From assembly GCF_003353055.1 (NCBI RefSeq), contig NZ_QKWJ01000065.1, positions 1-41,102 of the forward strand: 41,102 nucleotides of DNA. The letters run 5' to 3'. This DNA comes from Cupriavidus lacunae. Its GTDB lineage: Bacteria > Pseudomonadota > Gammaproteobacteria > Burkholderiales > Burkholderiaceae. Shown piece after piece: positions 30,439-39,216 of this stretch. Position numbers and translations under genes: made by a program. Numbering within the stretch: the first letter of the stretch is position 1; every line of letters begins with the position of its first letter. The notes under the pieces are model-generated. The model ran no database searches, was not told the origin of the DNA, and was given only the letters and a program-made list of their open reading frames with translations.

Positions 30439-31227
30439 ATGACAGGATTTGACTACACCGGCCAGACCGTGCTGGTGACCGGCGGCATGCGCGGCATCGG
30501 CCGCGCCATCAGCGAGGCCTTCCTGCGCGCGGGCGCACAGGTCTTCGTGTGCGGACGCACCGCGCCCGCCGACGACAGCGAACTGCCTGCCGCGGCAGGC
30601 CGCAGCGCCCGCTTCATCCCGGCGGACATCCGCGACATCGAGCAGGTCGATGCCATGCTTGCCCAGATTGCGCAGGCCAGCCCCACGCTTGACGTGGTCA
30701 TCCACAACGCCGGCGGCTCGCCGTTCGCGCTGGTCGCGGAGGCCTCGCCGCGGCTGCTGGAATCGGTGATCCGGCTCAACCTGGTCGCGCCGCTGCAGCT
30801 CGCGCAGCGCGCCAATGCACGCATGCAGCAGCAGGCCGGCGGCGGCACGCAGCTGTTCGTGGGCAGCGTCAGCGCGCTGCGTCCTTCGCCCGGCACGGCG
30901 GCCTACGGCGCCGCGAAGGCCGGCATCCTCAATGCGGTGCGCACGCTCGCGGTGGAATGGGCACCCAAGGTGCGCGTTGCCGCGGTCAGCCCGGGCATAG
31001 TGCAGACCGATACCTCGCAGCAGCAGCACTACGGCGACCCGGAGGCGTTGCGCAGCATGGCCGCTACGGTGCCGCTGGGCCGGCTCGCACACCCGGACGA
31101 CATCGCCGGCGCATGCCTGTTCCTGGCGTCGCCGCAGGCGTCTTACGTGTCGGGCGCCAATCTCGTGATCGATGGTGGCGGCGAGCGCCCGGCCTTCCTC
31201 GACGCGGCCTCGGTCAATCGCGGCTGA
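30439..31227 (+). CDS. Classical SDR oxidoreductase
   Basis: A 262-residue short-chain dehydrogenase with TGGMRGIG near residue 14, NAGG, GSVSALRPS (catalytic Ser) and YGAAK. The C-terminal LVIDGGGERPAFL end is typical. It uses NAD(P)(H); the substrate is unknown. The ATG at 30439 is preceded by CAGGGGGAG. It diverges from the C-C hydrolase operon and precedes the DUF1302 gene by 150 bp, so it may be transcribed alone. Confidence 0.87.
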   Translation: MTGFDYTGQTVLVTGGMRGIGRAISEAFLRAGAQVFVCGRTAPADDSELPAAAGRSARFIPADIRDIEQVDAMLAQIAQASPTLDVVIHNAGGSPFALVAEASPRLLESVIRLNLVAPLQLAQRANARMQQQAGGGTQLFVGSVSALRPSPGTAAYGAAKAGILNAVRTLAVEWAPKVRVAAVSPGIVQTDTSQQQHYGDPEALRSMAATVPLGRLAHPDDIAGACLFLASPQASYVSGANLVIDGGGERPAFLDAASVNRG

Positions 31228-31263
31228 GCGGCCGCCGGGTGAACGACCGCAGTAGGGAAACAG

Positions 31264-31283
31264 CCTAGTCCGTTCTGCCGATT
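31264..31283. promoter_or_regulatory. Operator-like site upstream of the DUF1302 gene (reverse)
   Basis: On the minus strand it reads AATCGGCAGAACGGACTAGG, with the perfect CGGACTAGG half and a poor other half. It ends 94 bp before the DUF1302 start. Confidence 0.45.
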
Positions 31284-31377
31284 TGTGCATGGCCTCCCCT
31301 CTCTACGCTTGCGGCCAGGCGAGCGCCAATCGAAGTGCCAGGCAATGAACCAAGACCGACACCACGGGGAGACCACC

Positions 31378-32940
31378 ATGCAAAAACCAACACCAGGCTC
31401 ACTGAAACGCCGCAACCGGCTGCGGCCAATTGCTGCCGCGGCAGCGCTGGCCGCGCTGCTCGCGCCGCCCGCCCGGGCCGGCGACACCATCGATCTCGGC
31501 CACGACACCACGCTCGACTACAGCGTTACCGCCAGCTACGGCGCGGCGGTGCGCACTGGCCAACAGAGCAACACGCTGCTGAGCCCGGTGAACATCAACG
31601 GCGATGACGGCAACCGCAACTTCAAGCGCGGCGACATGATCGCCAACCGCGTCTCGCTGCTGGGCGAAGCCCATGTCAAGCACGATGTATTTGGCGCACT
31701 GGTGCGCGGCAGCGTGTTCCAGGACTGGGCCTACAGCGGCAGTAACGCGAACAATGCGCCGTTCACGGTCAACCACAGCGGCCAGTTCAACGAGTTCACC
31801 GGTTCCGCGCGGGACTATCACGAGCACCGCGCGCAGCTGCTCGATGCCTATGTCTATGGCGCAACGCCGATCGGCGACTCGCAACTGAGCTTCAAGCTGG
31901 GCAACCAGGTGGTCGCCTGGGGCGAGAGCCTGTTCTTCGCCAACATCGCCGGCGCGCAAGGGCCCGCCGATGCGACCAAGGCCTTCGTGCCGGGCGCCGA
32001 GGTCAAGGACATCCTGCTGCCGGTGCCGCAGGCGTCACTGCAGCTGCAGGTCACGCCGGCATTCAGTGTGATGGGCTATTACCAGTTCACCTACAAGCCG
32101 AACCAGATTTTCGCGCCGGGCAGCTATTTCAGCACCACCGACGTGGTCGGTCCGGGCGCGGAGTTCATCATCGGACCCGGCTTCAACATCCCGCGCGGCC
32201 CGGATATCCGCCCGTCCGACTGGGGGCAATGGGGCATCGGCACCCGCTTCCGCGTGTTCGAAGGCACCGAGGTCGGGCTCTACCAGCTGCGCTACCACGA
32301 CAAGAACCCGAGCGTGGTCACCTCGCTCTTCCCCACGCTGCAATATCAGCAGAAGTACTTCGGCGGCATCAACCTGACCGGCGCCAGCTTCTCGACACAG
32401 GTGCTGGGTGCCAACGTCGCCGGTGAAGTCAGCTACAAGGACGGCGTGCCGATGCTGGTGGACGTGGCCGGCTCGCCCACCGCGACGCGCGGCAAGGCGC
32501 TGCAGGGCCAGCTCTCCGCGATCTACTCGGTGGGCCCGACCTTCCTGGCCAACTCGCAGACGCTGCTGGGCGAAGTCGCCTACCTGCACGTGCTGAGCGT
32601 GGATCCGGTGATGGGCTTCAGCAACTTGTCGAACACCCGCAACTCGGCGGCATTCCAGGTGGGCTGGTCGCTGACCTACAACAATGTATTCGATGGCTGG
32701 GACATGACGGTGCCGCTCACCTATGCGCAGCAGTTCAGCGGCCAGTCGGCGGTGGCCGGCGCCTTCGGCACGCTGATGGGCTATGGCGACAAGCGCGCCA
32801 GCGTGGGGCTGACCTTCAAGTACCTGAACAACCTGGAACTCAACCTGACCTACGCCGCGTTTATCGGCGGGGCGAGCATCGCCAACCGTCCGCTGGCTGA
32901 CCGCGACTACGTGGCCTTTAACGCCAAGTACTCGTTCTGA
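31378..32940 (+). CDS. DUF1302 outer-membrane beta-barrel protein
   Basis: A 520-residue DUF1302 protein with a signal peptide (positively charged start, then LRPIAAAAALAALLAPPARAG, cleaved about residue 30) and a long beta-rich mature part ending in Phe (FNAKYSF), typical of an outer-membrane barrel. The motif GNQVVAWGESLFFANIAG is characteristic. With DUF1329 proteins it is thought to take part in uptake of hydrophobic compounds, a role inferred from gene context. It heads a plus-strand operon with mhpD, mhpF and mhpE. The ATG at 31378 has GGGGAGACCACC upstream; the in-frame extension back to 31285 is non-homologous. Confidence 0.92.
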   Translation: MQKPTPGSLKRRNRLRPIAAAAALAALLAPPARAGDTIDLGHDTTLDYSVTASYGAAVRTGQQSNTLLSPVNINGDDGNRNFKRGDMIANRVSLLGEAHVKHDVFGALVRGSVFQDWAYSGSNANNAPFTVNHSGQFNEFTGSARDYHEHRAQLLDAYVYGATPIGDSQLSFKLGNQVVAWGESLFFANIAGAQGPADATKAFVPGAEVKDILLPVPQASLQLQVTPAFSVMGYYQFTYKPNQIFAPGSYFSTTDVVGPGAEFIIGPGFNIPRGPDIRPSDWGQWGIGTRFRVFEGTEVGLYQLRYHDKNPSVVTSLFPTLQYQQKYFGGINLTGASFSTQVLGANVAGEVSYKDGVPMLVDVAGSPTATRGKALQGQLSAIYSVGPTFLANSQTLLGEVAYLHVLSVDPVMGFSNLSNTRNSAAFQVGWSLTYNNVFDGWDMTVPLTYAQQFSGQSAVAGAFGTLMGYGDKRASVGLTFKYLNNLELNLTYAAFIGGASIANRPLADRDYVAFNAKYSF

Positions 32941-32957
32941 CCTTCGTTCCGACCCGG

Positions 32958-32987
32958 ACTGCCGCGGCGCGATGCCGCCGCGGCAGT
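32958..32987. terminator. GC-rich hairpin between DUF1302 and mhpD genes
   Basis: ACTGCCGCGGC (32958-32968) pairs perfectly with GCCGCGGCAGT (32977-32987) around an 8-base loop, 18 bp after the DUF1302 stop. No T-tract follows, so it may act as a partial terminator or mRNA-stabilising structure that lowers or separates downstream expression. Confidence 0.5.
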
Positions 32988-33007
32988 GCCGCCCAAGCCC
33001 CCCTGCC

Positions 33008-33787
33008 ATGAATGCCGACCTGATCACCACGCTCAGCAACGAACTCCACCACGCGCTCGTCGCGCGCTCGCCGGTGCCGCCGCTCAGCGGCCGCGGACTG
33101 GGGCTGGATGTGCGCGATGCCTACCGCATCCAGCAGGGCTTCATAGCCCACCGGCTTGCCGCCGGCGACCGCGTCACCGGCAAGAAGATCGGCGTGACCA
33201 GCGAAGCCGTGCAGCAGATGCTGGACGTGCACCAGCCGGACTTCGGCATCCTGCTGCAGAGCATGCACTACGCCGCCGGCCAGCCCATTCCCGCGGCGTC
33301 GCTGATCCAGCCGCGCGCCGAGGGCGAGATTGCTTTCTTCCTGCGGCGCGACCTGCGCGGACCGGGTGTCACGCGCGACGATGTGCTCGACGCCACCGAG
33401 GCAGTGGCGGCCTGCTTCGAGATCGTGGATTCGCGCATCCGGGACTGGCGCATTCGCATCGAGGACACCATAGCCGACAACGCCTCCTGCGGCGTCTATG
33501 TGCTCGGCGAACGCGTCAGCCCGCACGCACTGGACCTGGGCACGTGCGCGATGACGCTTGAAAAGAACGGTGAATGCGTGGCCACGGGCCTGGGCAGCGC
33601 CGCGCTGGGGCATCCCGCCGATGCGGTGGCATGGCTGGCCAACACGCTCGGCAGCTTCGGCATTCCCCTGTTGGCCGGCGAGACCATCCTGTCGGGCTCG
33701 CTGGCGGCGCTGATTCCCGTGCAGGCCGGCGACCGGCTGTCCATGCGCATCACCGGCATCGGCGGCTGCACCGCCGTGTTCTGCTGA
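33008..33787 (+). CDS. mhpD: 2-hydroxypenta/hexa-dienoate hydratase (MhpD/TesE type)
   Basis: A 259-residue 2-keto-4-pentenoate hydratase. Family blocks are DAYRIQQGFIAHRL, GKKIGVTSEAVQQMLDVHQPDFG, the acidic metal-binding region EGEIAFFL and CFEIVDSRI, and VLGSLAALIPV-like SGSLAALIPVQAGD near the end. It adds water to the dienoate from C-C bond hydrolysis, giving a 4-hydroxy-2-oxo acid for the aldolase. It is the first of the three lower-pathway genes, 67 bp after the DUF1302 stop. The steroid equivalent is TesE/HsaE. The ATG at 33008 begins at the usual family start; no strong RBS is visible. Confidence 0.93.
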   Translation: MNADLITTLSNELHHALVARSPVPPLSGRGLGLDVRDAYRIQQGFIAHRLAAGDRVTGKKIGVTSEAVQQMLDVHQPDFGILLQSMHYAAGQPIPAASLIQPRAEGEIAFFLRRDLRGPGVTRDDVLDATEAVAACFEIVDSRIRDWRIRIEDTIADNASCGVYVLGERVSPHALDLGTCAMTLEKNGECVATGLGSAALGHPADAVAWLANTLGSFGIPLLAGETILSGSLAALIPVQAGDRLSMRITGIGGCTAVFC

Positions 33788-33831
33788 CTTCACGACTTTC
33801 CCGACTTTCTGACCTTGCGACGCGAGACACC

Positions 33832-34746
33832 ATGAACAAGATCCGATGTGCCCTGATCGGGCCCGGCAATATCGGCACCGACCTGCTCTACAAGCTGCGC
33901 CGCAGCGACATCCTGGAACCGGTCTGGATGGTCGGCGTGGAGCCGTCCTCCGAAGGCCTGGCCCGTGCGCGCGAGCTGGGGCTGAAAACCACCAGCGACG
34001 GCATCGACGGCCTGCTGCCGCACCTGGAGGCCGACGATATCCGCATCGCCTTCGATGCCACCTCCGCCTACGTCCACGCTGAACATTCGGCCAAGCTGAC
34101 CGCGCGCGGCGTGCGCGTGATCGACCTCACGCCGGCGGCAATCGGGCCGTTCTGCGTGCCGCCGGTCAACCTGGAAGCCCATATCGGCAGCAACGAGATG
34201 AACGTCAACATGGTGACTTGCGGCGGGCAGGCCACCATCCCCATGGTCTATGCCGTGTCGCGCGTGCAGCCGGTGGCCTATGGCGAGATCGTGGCGACGG
34301 TGTCGTCGCGCTCGGTCGGGCCCGGCACGCGCCGCAATATCGACGAGTTCACGCGCACCACGGCGGGTGCGATCGAGGCCGTGGGCGGCGCGCGCCAGGG
34401 CAAGGCCATCATCGTGATCAACCCGGCCGAGCCGCCGCTGATCATGCGCGACACCATCCACTGCCTGACCGAGGATGCGCCCGACGTTGCCGCGATTACC
34501 GCGTCGGTGCACGACATGATTGCCGAGGTGCGCAAGTACGTGCCGGGCTACACGCTGAAGAACGGCCCGGTGTTCGACGGCAAGCGCGTCTCGATCTTCC
34601 TGGAGGTGGAAGGCCTGGGCGACTACCTGCCTAAGTACGCTGGCAACCTGGACATCATGACCGCCTCCGCCGCCCGCACCGCCGAGTGCATCGCCGCCGC
34701 CATGCGCGCCGACAGCGCGCAGGCTACCGCCAACGCCACCGCCTGA
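33832..34746 (+). CDS. mhpF: Acetaldehyde/propionaldehyde dehydrogenase, acylating (MhpF/TesF type)
   Basis: A 304-residue CoA-acylating aldehyde dehydrogenase of the BphJ/DmpF class. The NAD-binding motif GPGNIGTDL lies at 10-18 and the catalytic cysteine is Cys 130 in NMVTCGGQATIPM. It oxidises the aldehyde released by the aldolase to acyl-CoA with NAD+ and CoA. Its length matches the usual 300-316. In known systems it forms a tunnel-linked complex with the aldolase, whose gene follows after 10 bp. HsaG/TesF is the steroid equivalent. Confidence 0.95.
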   Translation: MNKIRCALIGPGNIGTDLLYKLRRSDILEPVWMVGVEPSSEGLARARELGLKTTSDGIDGLLPHLEADDIRIAFDATSAYVHAEHSAKLTARGVRVIDLTPAAIGPFCVPPVNLEAHIGSNEMNVNMVTCGGQATIPMVYAVSRVQPVAYGEIVATVSSRSVGPGTRRNIDEFTRTTAGAIEAVGGARQGKAIIVINPAEPPLIMRDTIHCLTEDAPDVAAITASVHDMIAEVRKYVPGYTLKNGPVFDGKRVSIFLEVEGLGDYLPKYAGNLDIMTASAARTAECIAAAMRADSAQATANATA

Positions 34747-34756
34747 GGAGCCAGCC

Positions 34757-35782
34757 ATGGTCCAACGCATCACCCTGCACGACATGACCCTGCGCGACGG
34801 CATGCACCCGAAGCGCCACCAGATCTCGCTGGAACAGATGAAGGGCATCGCCCGCGGGCTTGACGCCGCCGGCGTGCCGCTGATCGAAGTCACCCACGGC
34901 GATGGCCTGGGCGGCGCCTCAGTCAACTACGGGTTTCCCGCGCACAGTGACGAGGAATACCTGCGCGCGGTGCTGGGCGAACTGAAGCAGGCGCGCGTCT
35001 CCGCCCTGCTGCTGCCCGGCATCGGCACCGTCGATCACCTGCGCATGGCGCATGAGATCGGCGTGCATACCATCCGCGTTGCCACGCACTGCACCGAGGC
35101 CGATGTCTCGGAACAGCATATCGGCATGGCACGCAAGCTCGGCATGGATACTGTGGGCTTTCTGATGATGGCGCACATGGCACCGGTGCAGACGCTGGTG
35201 CAGCAGGCGCTGCTGATGGAAAGCTACGGTGCCAACTGCCTGTACATCACCGACTCGGCGGGGCACATGCTGCCGCACCATGTCACCGAGAAGCTGGGCG
35301 CCGTGCGGCAGGCGCTGCGCCCGGAGACCGAGCTGGGCTTCCACGGCCACCACAACCTTGCCATGGGCGTGGCCAATTCGCTCGCCGCGATTGCCTGCGG
35401 CGCCAGCCGCATCGACGCTGCCGCCGCGGGACTGGGCGCCGGTGCCGGCAACACGCCGATGGAAGTGCTGGTGGCCGTGTGCGAGCGCATGGGCATCGAG
35501 ACCGGTGTCGACGTGTTCCGCATTGCCGACGTCGCCGAGGACCTGGTGGTGCCGATCATGGACCACCCCATCCGCCTCGACCGCGACGCGCTCACGCTGG
35601 GCTATGCCGGCGTGTATTCGTCCTTCCTGCTGTTCGCCAAGCGCGCGGAGGCCAAGTACCGCATCCCCGCGCGCGAAATCCTGGTGGAGCTCGGCCGGCA
35701 GCGGCTGGTGGGCGGGCAGGAGGACATGATCGAGGATACGGCGATCACGCTGGCGCGTGAGCGGGGACTGCTGGCGTCGTAG
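34757..35782 (+). CDS. mhpE: 4-hydroxy-2-oxovalerate/hexanoate aldolase (MhpE/TesG type)
   Basis: A 341-residue class II pyruvate aldolase of the DmpG/BphI family. LHDMTLRDGMHPKRHQ gives Arg 13, Asp 14 and His 17 of the active site, and GFHGHHNLAMG holds the two His metal ligands. It splits a 4-hydroxy-2-oxo acid to pyruvate plus an aldehyde passed to MhpF. HsaF/TesG is the steroid equivalent. A GAGGAGCC RBS precedes the ATG. It is the last catabolic enzyme gene recognisable in the cluster. Confidence 0.95.
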   Translation: MVQRITLHDMTLRDGMHPKRHQISLEQMKGIARGLDAAGVPLIEVTHGDGLGGASVNYGFPAHSDEEYLRAVLGELKQARVSALLLPGIGTVDHLRMAHEIGVHTIRVATHCTEADVSEQHIGMARKLGMDTVGFLMMAHMAPVQTLVQQALLMESYGANCLYITDSAGHMLPHHVTEKLGAVRQALRPETELGFHGHHNLAMGVANSLAAIACGASRIDAAAAGLGAGAGNTPMEVLVAVCERMGIETGVDVFRIADVAEDLVVPIMDHPIRLDRDALTLGYAGVYSSFLLFAKRAEAKYRIPAREILVELGRQRLVGGQEDMIEDTAITLARERGLLAS

Positions 35783-35870
35783 GCGCTCACCCCGGATTCG
35801 ATCAGGCCCGGTGGCATCTGTGCAGCCGGGCACCGCTTTCATCACGCATAAGAAAAAGGAGACAGGTCCC

Positions 35871-36863
35871 ATGCATCGACTTCGCGCCCACCTGCGGCTC
35901 GCCGCCTTTGGTATCGCCGCCACGGCACTGGCCGCGGCGGCCAGCCCCGCCCAGGCACTCAATATCCTGCTGACCAATGACGACGGCTGCGCCGCGCCAG
36001 GCATCTCCGCGGTCCGCAAGGCCCTGCAGGACGCCGGGCACCGCGTGATCACGGTCGGCCCGGCCAGCAACCAGAGCGGCTCGGGCGCTGCCTATGCCGT
36101 GCCCGACGGCCGCACCCGCCTGTTCGTGGAGCCGCTAGCCGGCAGCAACGACACCTACTGCGTGCACCGGATCAAGACCACGTTTGTCGCGGGCAGCGCG
36201 CTCAACGCCACCAACGCGGACTACCTGGGCAGCGGCTCGCCGGTGGACGCCACCGCAATGGGCCTGAAGATCGTCGGGCCGGAAAGCAGCTTCACGCCGG
36301 ACCTGGTCGTCTCCGGCGCCAATTTCGGCGAGAACCTGTCGGATTCGATCCCGCACTCGGGCACGGTGATGAACGTGCTGTTCGCCGCGCGCCGCGGTGT
36401 ACCGGGCATTGCGCTGAGCGTGGGCGTGGATTTTGCCGAAGCACGCACGGGCTTTGCCAGCACCCTGGCGGCGTTCCCCAGGGCCGGGGCCTTCCTGGCC
36501 CGCGTGATCGCCAGCCTGGAGGCCACACGCCCCGCCGGCCAGCCATTGCTGCCGGTGGCCCATCCGCTGAGCATCAACTACCCCATCGTTGCAGGAGGAG
36601 CGCCTGCCGGCGTGCGACTGACCACGCCCGGCACCGTGGATTCCTTTACGACGGCCTACAAGCGCAATGCCGACAACACGGTATCGATCGACGTGGGGGC
36701 GCCAGAGACCGAGCTGGCAGCGCTGGCGCGGATTGCCGAGACACCTGCCTTCCTGGCCAAGTTCATCACGATCTCGCCGCTTGATGTCGATTTCCGCCCG
36801 ACGCCGCTGGCGCGCGGCCTGTTCAACCGCTCGCACCGCGAGCTGGCCACGCTGGCCCCTTGA
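35871..36863 (+). CDS. Exported SurE-like phosphatase
   Basis: A 330-residue SurE-family protein (survival protein E, nucleotidase/acid phosphatase). An N-terminal signal peptide (RLRAHLRLAAFGIAATALAA, processed near residue 28) precedes NILLTNDDGCAAPGI, the metal-binding core; NQSGSGAAY, VVSGANFGENL and SGTVMNVLFAARRGVPGIALS are the other signatures. Typical cytosolic SurE is about 250 residues, so this is a periplasmic, longer subfamily. It would hydrolyse a phosphate monoester outside the cytoplasm. It lies 88 bp after mhpE and may or may not be part of the catabolic unit. The RBS is AAAAAGGAGACAGG. Confidence 0.9.
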   Translation: MHRLRAHLRLAAFGIAATALAAAASPAQALNILLTNDDGCAAPGISAVRKALQDAGHRVITVGPASNQSGSGAAYAVPDGRTRLFVEPLAGSNDTYCVHRIKTTFVAGSALNATNADYLGSGSPVDATAMGLKIVGPESSFTPDLVVSGANFGENLSDSIPHSGTVMNVLFAARRGVPGIALSVGVDFAEARTGFASTLAAFPRAGAFLARVIASLEATRPAGQPLLPVAHPLSINYPIVAGGAPAGVRLTTPGTVDSFTTAYKRNADNTVSIDVGAPETELAALARIAETPAFLAKFITISPLDVDFRPTPLARGLFNRSHRELATLAP

Positions 36864-36874
36864 GCGCCGACACC

Positions 36875-37540
36875 ATGGGCAAGCACCTTCAAACCTGGCG
36901 CCACCTCGTGCTCGCATGCGGGGTCGCAGCGGTTGCAGCATGCGGGGATGACCATGCGCAGGAAGTGACCGGCACGGCCGCCGTTGGCGCCGCGCTGGCA
37001 GGCGCCACCGTGCAGTTACGCGATGCGCAAGGACAAGTGCGCAACGCAACTACCGATGCAAAAGGCGCATTCCGCCTGGCCGACGTGCCCGGCGGGGCGC
37101 TGATGGTGCGCTGCGAGGGCGGGCTCGCGCAGGGCGAGCCGAACCGCCAGCGGCTGCACGGACTGGTACTGGGCGGGCGCATCGTGAACTGCTCGCCGCT
37201 GACCGAACTGGCGTTGTGGAAGGTCCTGGGCGGGCCGCCGAGTCAGGCGTTCGACAGTTTCGGACAGGCGCGCGCCAGTGACCTGACCGCCGACGCCATG
37301 GCCGCGGCGGAGTCCGCCGTGCTGGACGCGCTGGCAACCGGTGCCGGGGTCGATATCGACCCCGCTGCCGTACCGCGGCGCTGGCATGACACACCGCTGG
37401 AGGCCGGCAATGCCAACGACCCCCACGACGCCGCACTGGAAGCGCTGCGCGAAGCGATCGCGGACCAGGCCGCGATGGACTTCATGGGAGAGATGGTAGT
37501 GCGCGGCGTTTGCGTGGTGGCGGACGCAAGCTGCAACTAG
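36875..37540 (+). CDS. Lipoprotein with carboxypeptidase-regulatory-like domain
   Basis: A 221-residue protein with a lipoprotein signal: a hydrophobic stretch LVLACGVAAVAAC, with the lipobox AVAAC placing the lipidated Cys near residue 23. A beta-sandwich-like piece follows (GAALAGATVQLRDAQGQVRNATTDAKGAFRLADVPGG), resembling carboxypeptidase-regulatory/SpaA-like repeats. The remainder, with several Cys, is not recognised. It starts 11 bp after the SurE stop, so the two are probably co-expressed. I chose the ATG at 36875; a TTG at 36860 overlapping the SurE stop is an alternative. Function unknown. Confidence 0.78.
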   Translation: MGKHLQTWRHLVLACGVAAVAACGDDHAQEVTGTAAVGAALAGATVQLRDAQGQVRNATTDAKGAFRLADVPGGALMVRCEGGLAQGEPNRQRLHGLVLGGRIVNCSPLTELALWKVLGGPPSQAFDSFGQARASDLTADAMAAAESAVLDALATGAGVDIDPAAVPRRWHDTPLEAGNANDPHDAALEALREAIADQAAMDFMGEMVVRGVCVVADASCN

Positions 37541-37542
37541 GG

Positions 37543-39216
37543 TTACAGCGGCTGGGGCGCCTGGCCAGAGGAATCTTCCTGGCCAGGCGCCCCAATGTCT
37601 GCCCTGGCCGCGCTGACCGGGAACAGGAACGCTACGCCGATCTGGTACACCGAGGCGTTCCGCTTTAGTGCAAACACAGGCTGCAGCACCGCATCCGGAT
37701 ATTGCGCGGCAAGGCTCTGCGGAATGCCGGCTCCCTCTTGCCGGGCATCCCAGATCAGCACGGCGCCCGACGCGCTCAGCTTTTCGTGAGTGATCCAGGG
37801 GCTGAAGCGATAGCCGCCGTGCGAGAAAAGGGCTGAGGGGCGGTCGTCGGAGTAGAACGCAGCATTGCCGGCATGCCAGGTATCGCCGATCACATATTTC
37901 AGGGGCTGCCCGGTCTCAGCCTGCCATCTGCTGGTCACTTCGGCGGCAAGCTGCTCCCCCGGGAAATGTGCCCGGCTTTCGTTACCGGTAATCATCGGCT
38001 TACCTACTTGTTCCAGCACGAAAATCAAGGCGGGTAGCAGCAGGACCACCAACCAGGCGCGGCCGAACGCGCGCAATCTTGCGGCGGTCCAGACGGGCCG
38101 GATCCTGGTGGCGATGAAAAGGCCTGCGAAACACATCAGCGGGGCCGCCCACATGACCCGCGGCGGCCGGTGCGTGATGACCGACAAAGCCACGGAAAAG
38201 GCAATGGGCCCGAGCGCCAGGGCAGCCACGTAGGCCTGATCGAATCTGCCTGCATCCGACGGCGCCGGGGCTTCGGCGCTGCGCCAGCGCCAGAGCATGG
38301 CAGCCAGGGCCAGCATTGGAATCAAGGCTGCAATCTGCGCGCCGATGAACGAAAGCAGCCTGGCAAAGTAGCTCGCACTCTCTGCTGCCGCGGGCGCACG
38401 CCTGCCCACATAGTCGATGGAAATAAAGCCGCTCTCGACAATCCAGTGCAGGTGCGGCAAAAAGACGAACAATGCGGTAAGTACCAGCAGCCAGGGGCCC
38501 GGCCCGGAAAGGCGCCGGCGTGCCTGCGGGTGCAACAGCACAAAGATGGCCATGGAAGCGATATACGCGCCCATCGAGTAACGCGCCCATAGCCCCAGTC
38601 CGGCAATCAACCCGCTCAACCCCCAGTCGACAAGCCGGTTCCCAGTGAGCGCGCGATGCAGCAGCCAGCCAAAGGCGGCGGCAAACGGCATCTGCAGGAC
38701 GATATCGTTGAACTCCGGGGTGGGATAGTTGAAGTAGTAGATGCCCTCCAGCAGGAGGACACCGATCAGTGCCTCGCGCCTGCCTGCAATGCGACACCCA
38801 AGCCGCCATACCGCCAGGAATACGATCCCGATGCAAAGCTGGGAGGCCAGATAGCAAGTCCACAGGCTTTTGCCGGACCATGCCGTGACGGCCTCCGTGA
38901 TCCAGGGCCATAGCGGGGGATCCTTCTCGTACCCGAGCTGCCACTCATGGCCCCACGCCAGCGCCTCAACAATGTCGAGTGACGCGTTTTTCAGGAGCAG
39001 GCTTGGCAGGATCGTCCAAAGAAGCACATGACAAAGCACGGCCAGGGCGAAGACCCGGCCGGGAGAAAGTGCCTGAGAAGAGGTTGATTGCGTCCATAGG
39101 ATGGCTGACTTCTGCCAGGCTGACTGGCGAACTGCGGTAAGGCCCGAAACTTTTTCCACACTTTTCCTGAATCTTGCGGCGCGAACGCGGGGCGTACCTG
39201 ATGCGCCGGCTAGCAC
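37543..39216 (-). CDS. GT39/ArnT-like membrane glycosyltransferase
   Basis: A polytopic protein of up to 557 residues with about ten membrane segments (e.g. VFALAVLCHVLLWTILPSLL and LVVLLLPALIFVL). The opening loop LDIVEALAWGHEWQLGYEKDPPLWPW contains the Asp and Asp-Pro-Pro characteristic of the PMT_2/GT39 family that uses polyprenyl-phosphate sugars. The C-terminal domain (WHAGNAAFYSDDRPSALF) is probably periplasmic. It likely decorates a cell-surface lipid or polymer. The start is uncertain: only GTG codons are in frame (39216 or 39159), while the ATG at about 39097 is out of frame. It is convergent with the lipoprotein gene. Confidence 0.82.
   Translation of the reverse strand: MLAGASGTPRVRAARFRKSVEKVSGLTAVRQSAWQKSAILWTQSTSSQALSPGRVFALAVLCHVLLWTILPSLLLKNASLDIVEALAWGHEWQLGYEKDPPLWPWITEAVTAWSGKSLWTCYLASQLCIGIVFLAVWRLGCRIAGRREALIGVLLLEGIYYFNYPTPEFNDIVLQMPFAAAFGWLLHRALTGNRLVDWGLSGLIAGLGLWARYSMGAYIASMAIFVLLHPQARRRLSGPGPWLLVLTALFVFLPHLHWIVESGFISIDYVGRRAPAAAESASYFARLLSFIGAQIAALIPMLALAAMLWRWRSAEAPAPSDAGRFDQAYVAALALGPIAFSVALSVITHRPPRVMWAAPLMCFAGLFIATRIRPVWTAARLRAFGRAWLVVLLLPALIFVLEQVGKPMITGNESRAHFPGEQLAAEVTSRWQAETGQPLKYVIGDTWHAGNAAFYSDDRPSALFSHGGYRFSPWITHEKLSASGAVLIWDARQEGAGIPQSLAAQYPDAVLQPVFALKRNASVYQIGVAFLFPVSAARADIGAPGQEDSSGQAPQPL
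37553..37594. terminator. Perfect 16-bp inverted repeat at the convergent gene ends
   Basis: TGGGGCGCCTGGCCAG (37553-37568) and CTGGCCAGGCGCCCCA (37579-37594) pair perfectly around 10 bases. It lies 12 bp past the lipoprotein stop and within the last codons of the convergent glycosyltransferase gene, so it probably terminates the plus-strand operon. No T-tract is visible. Confidence 0.65.
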
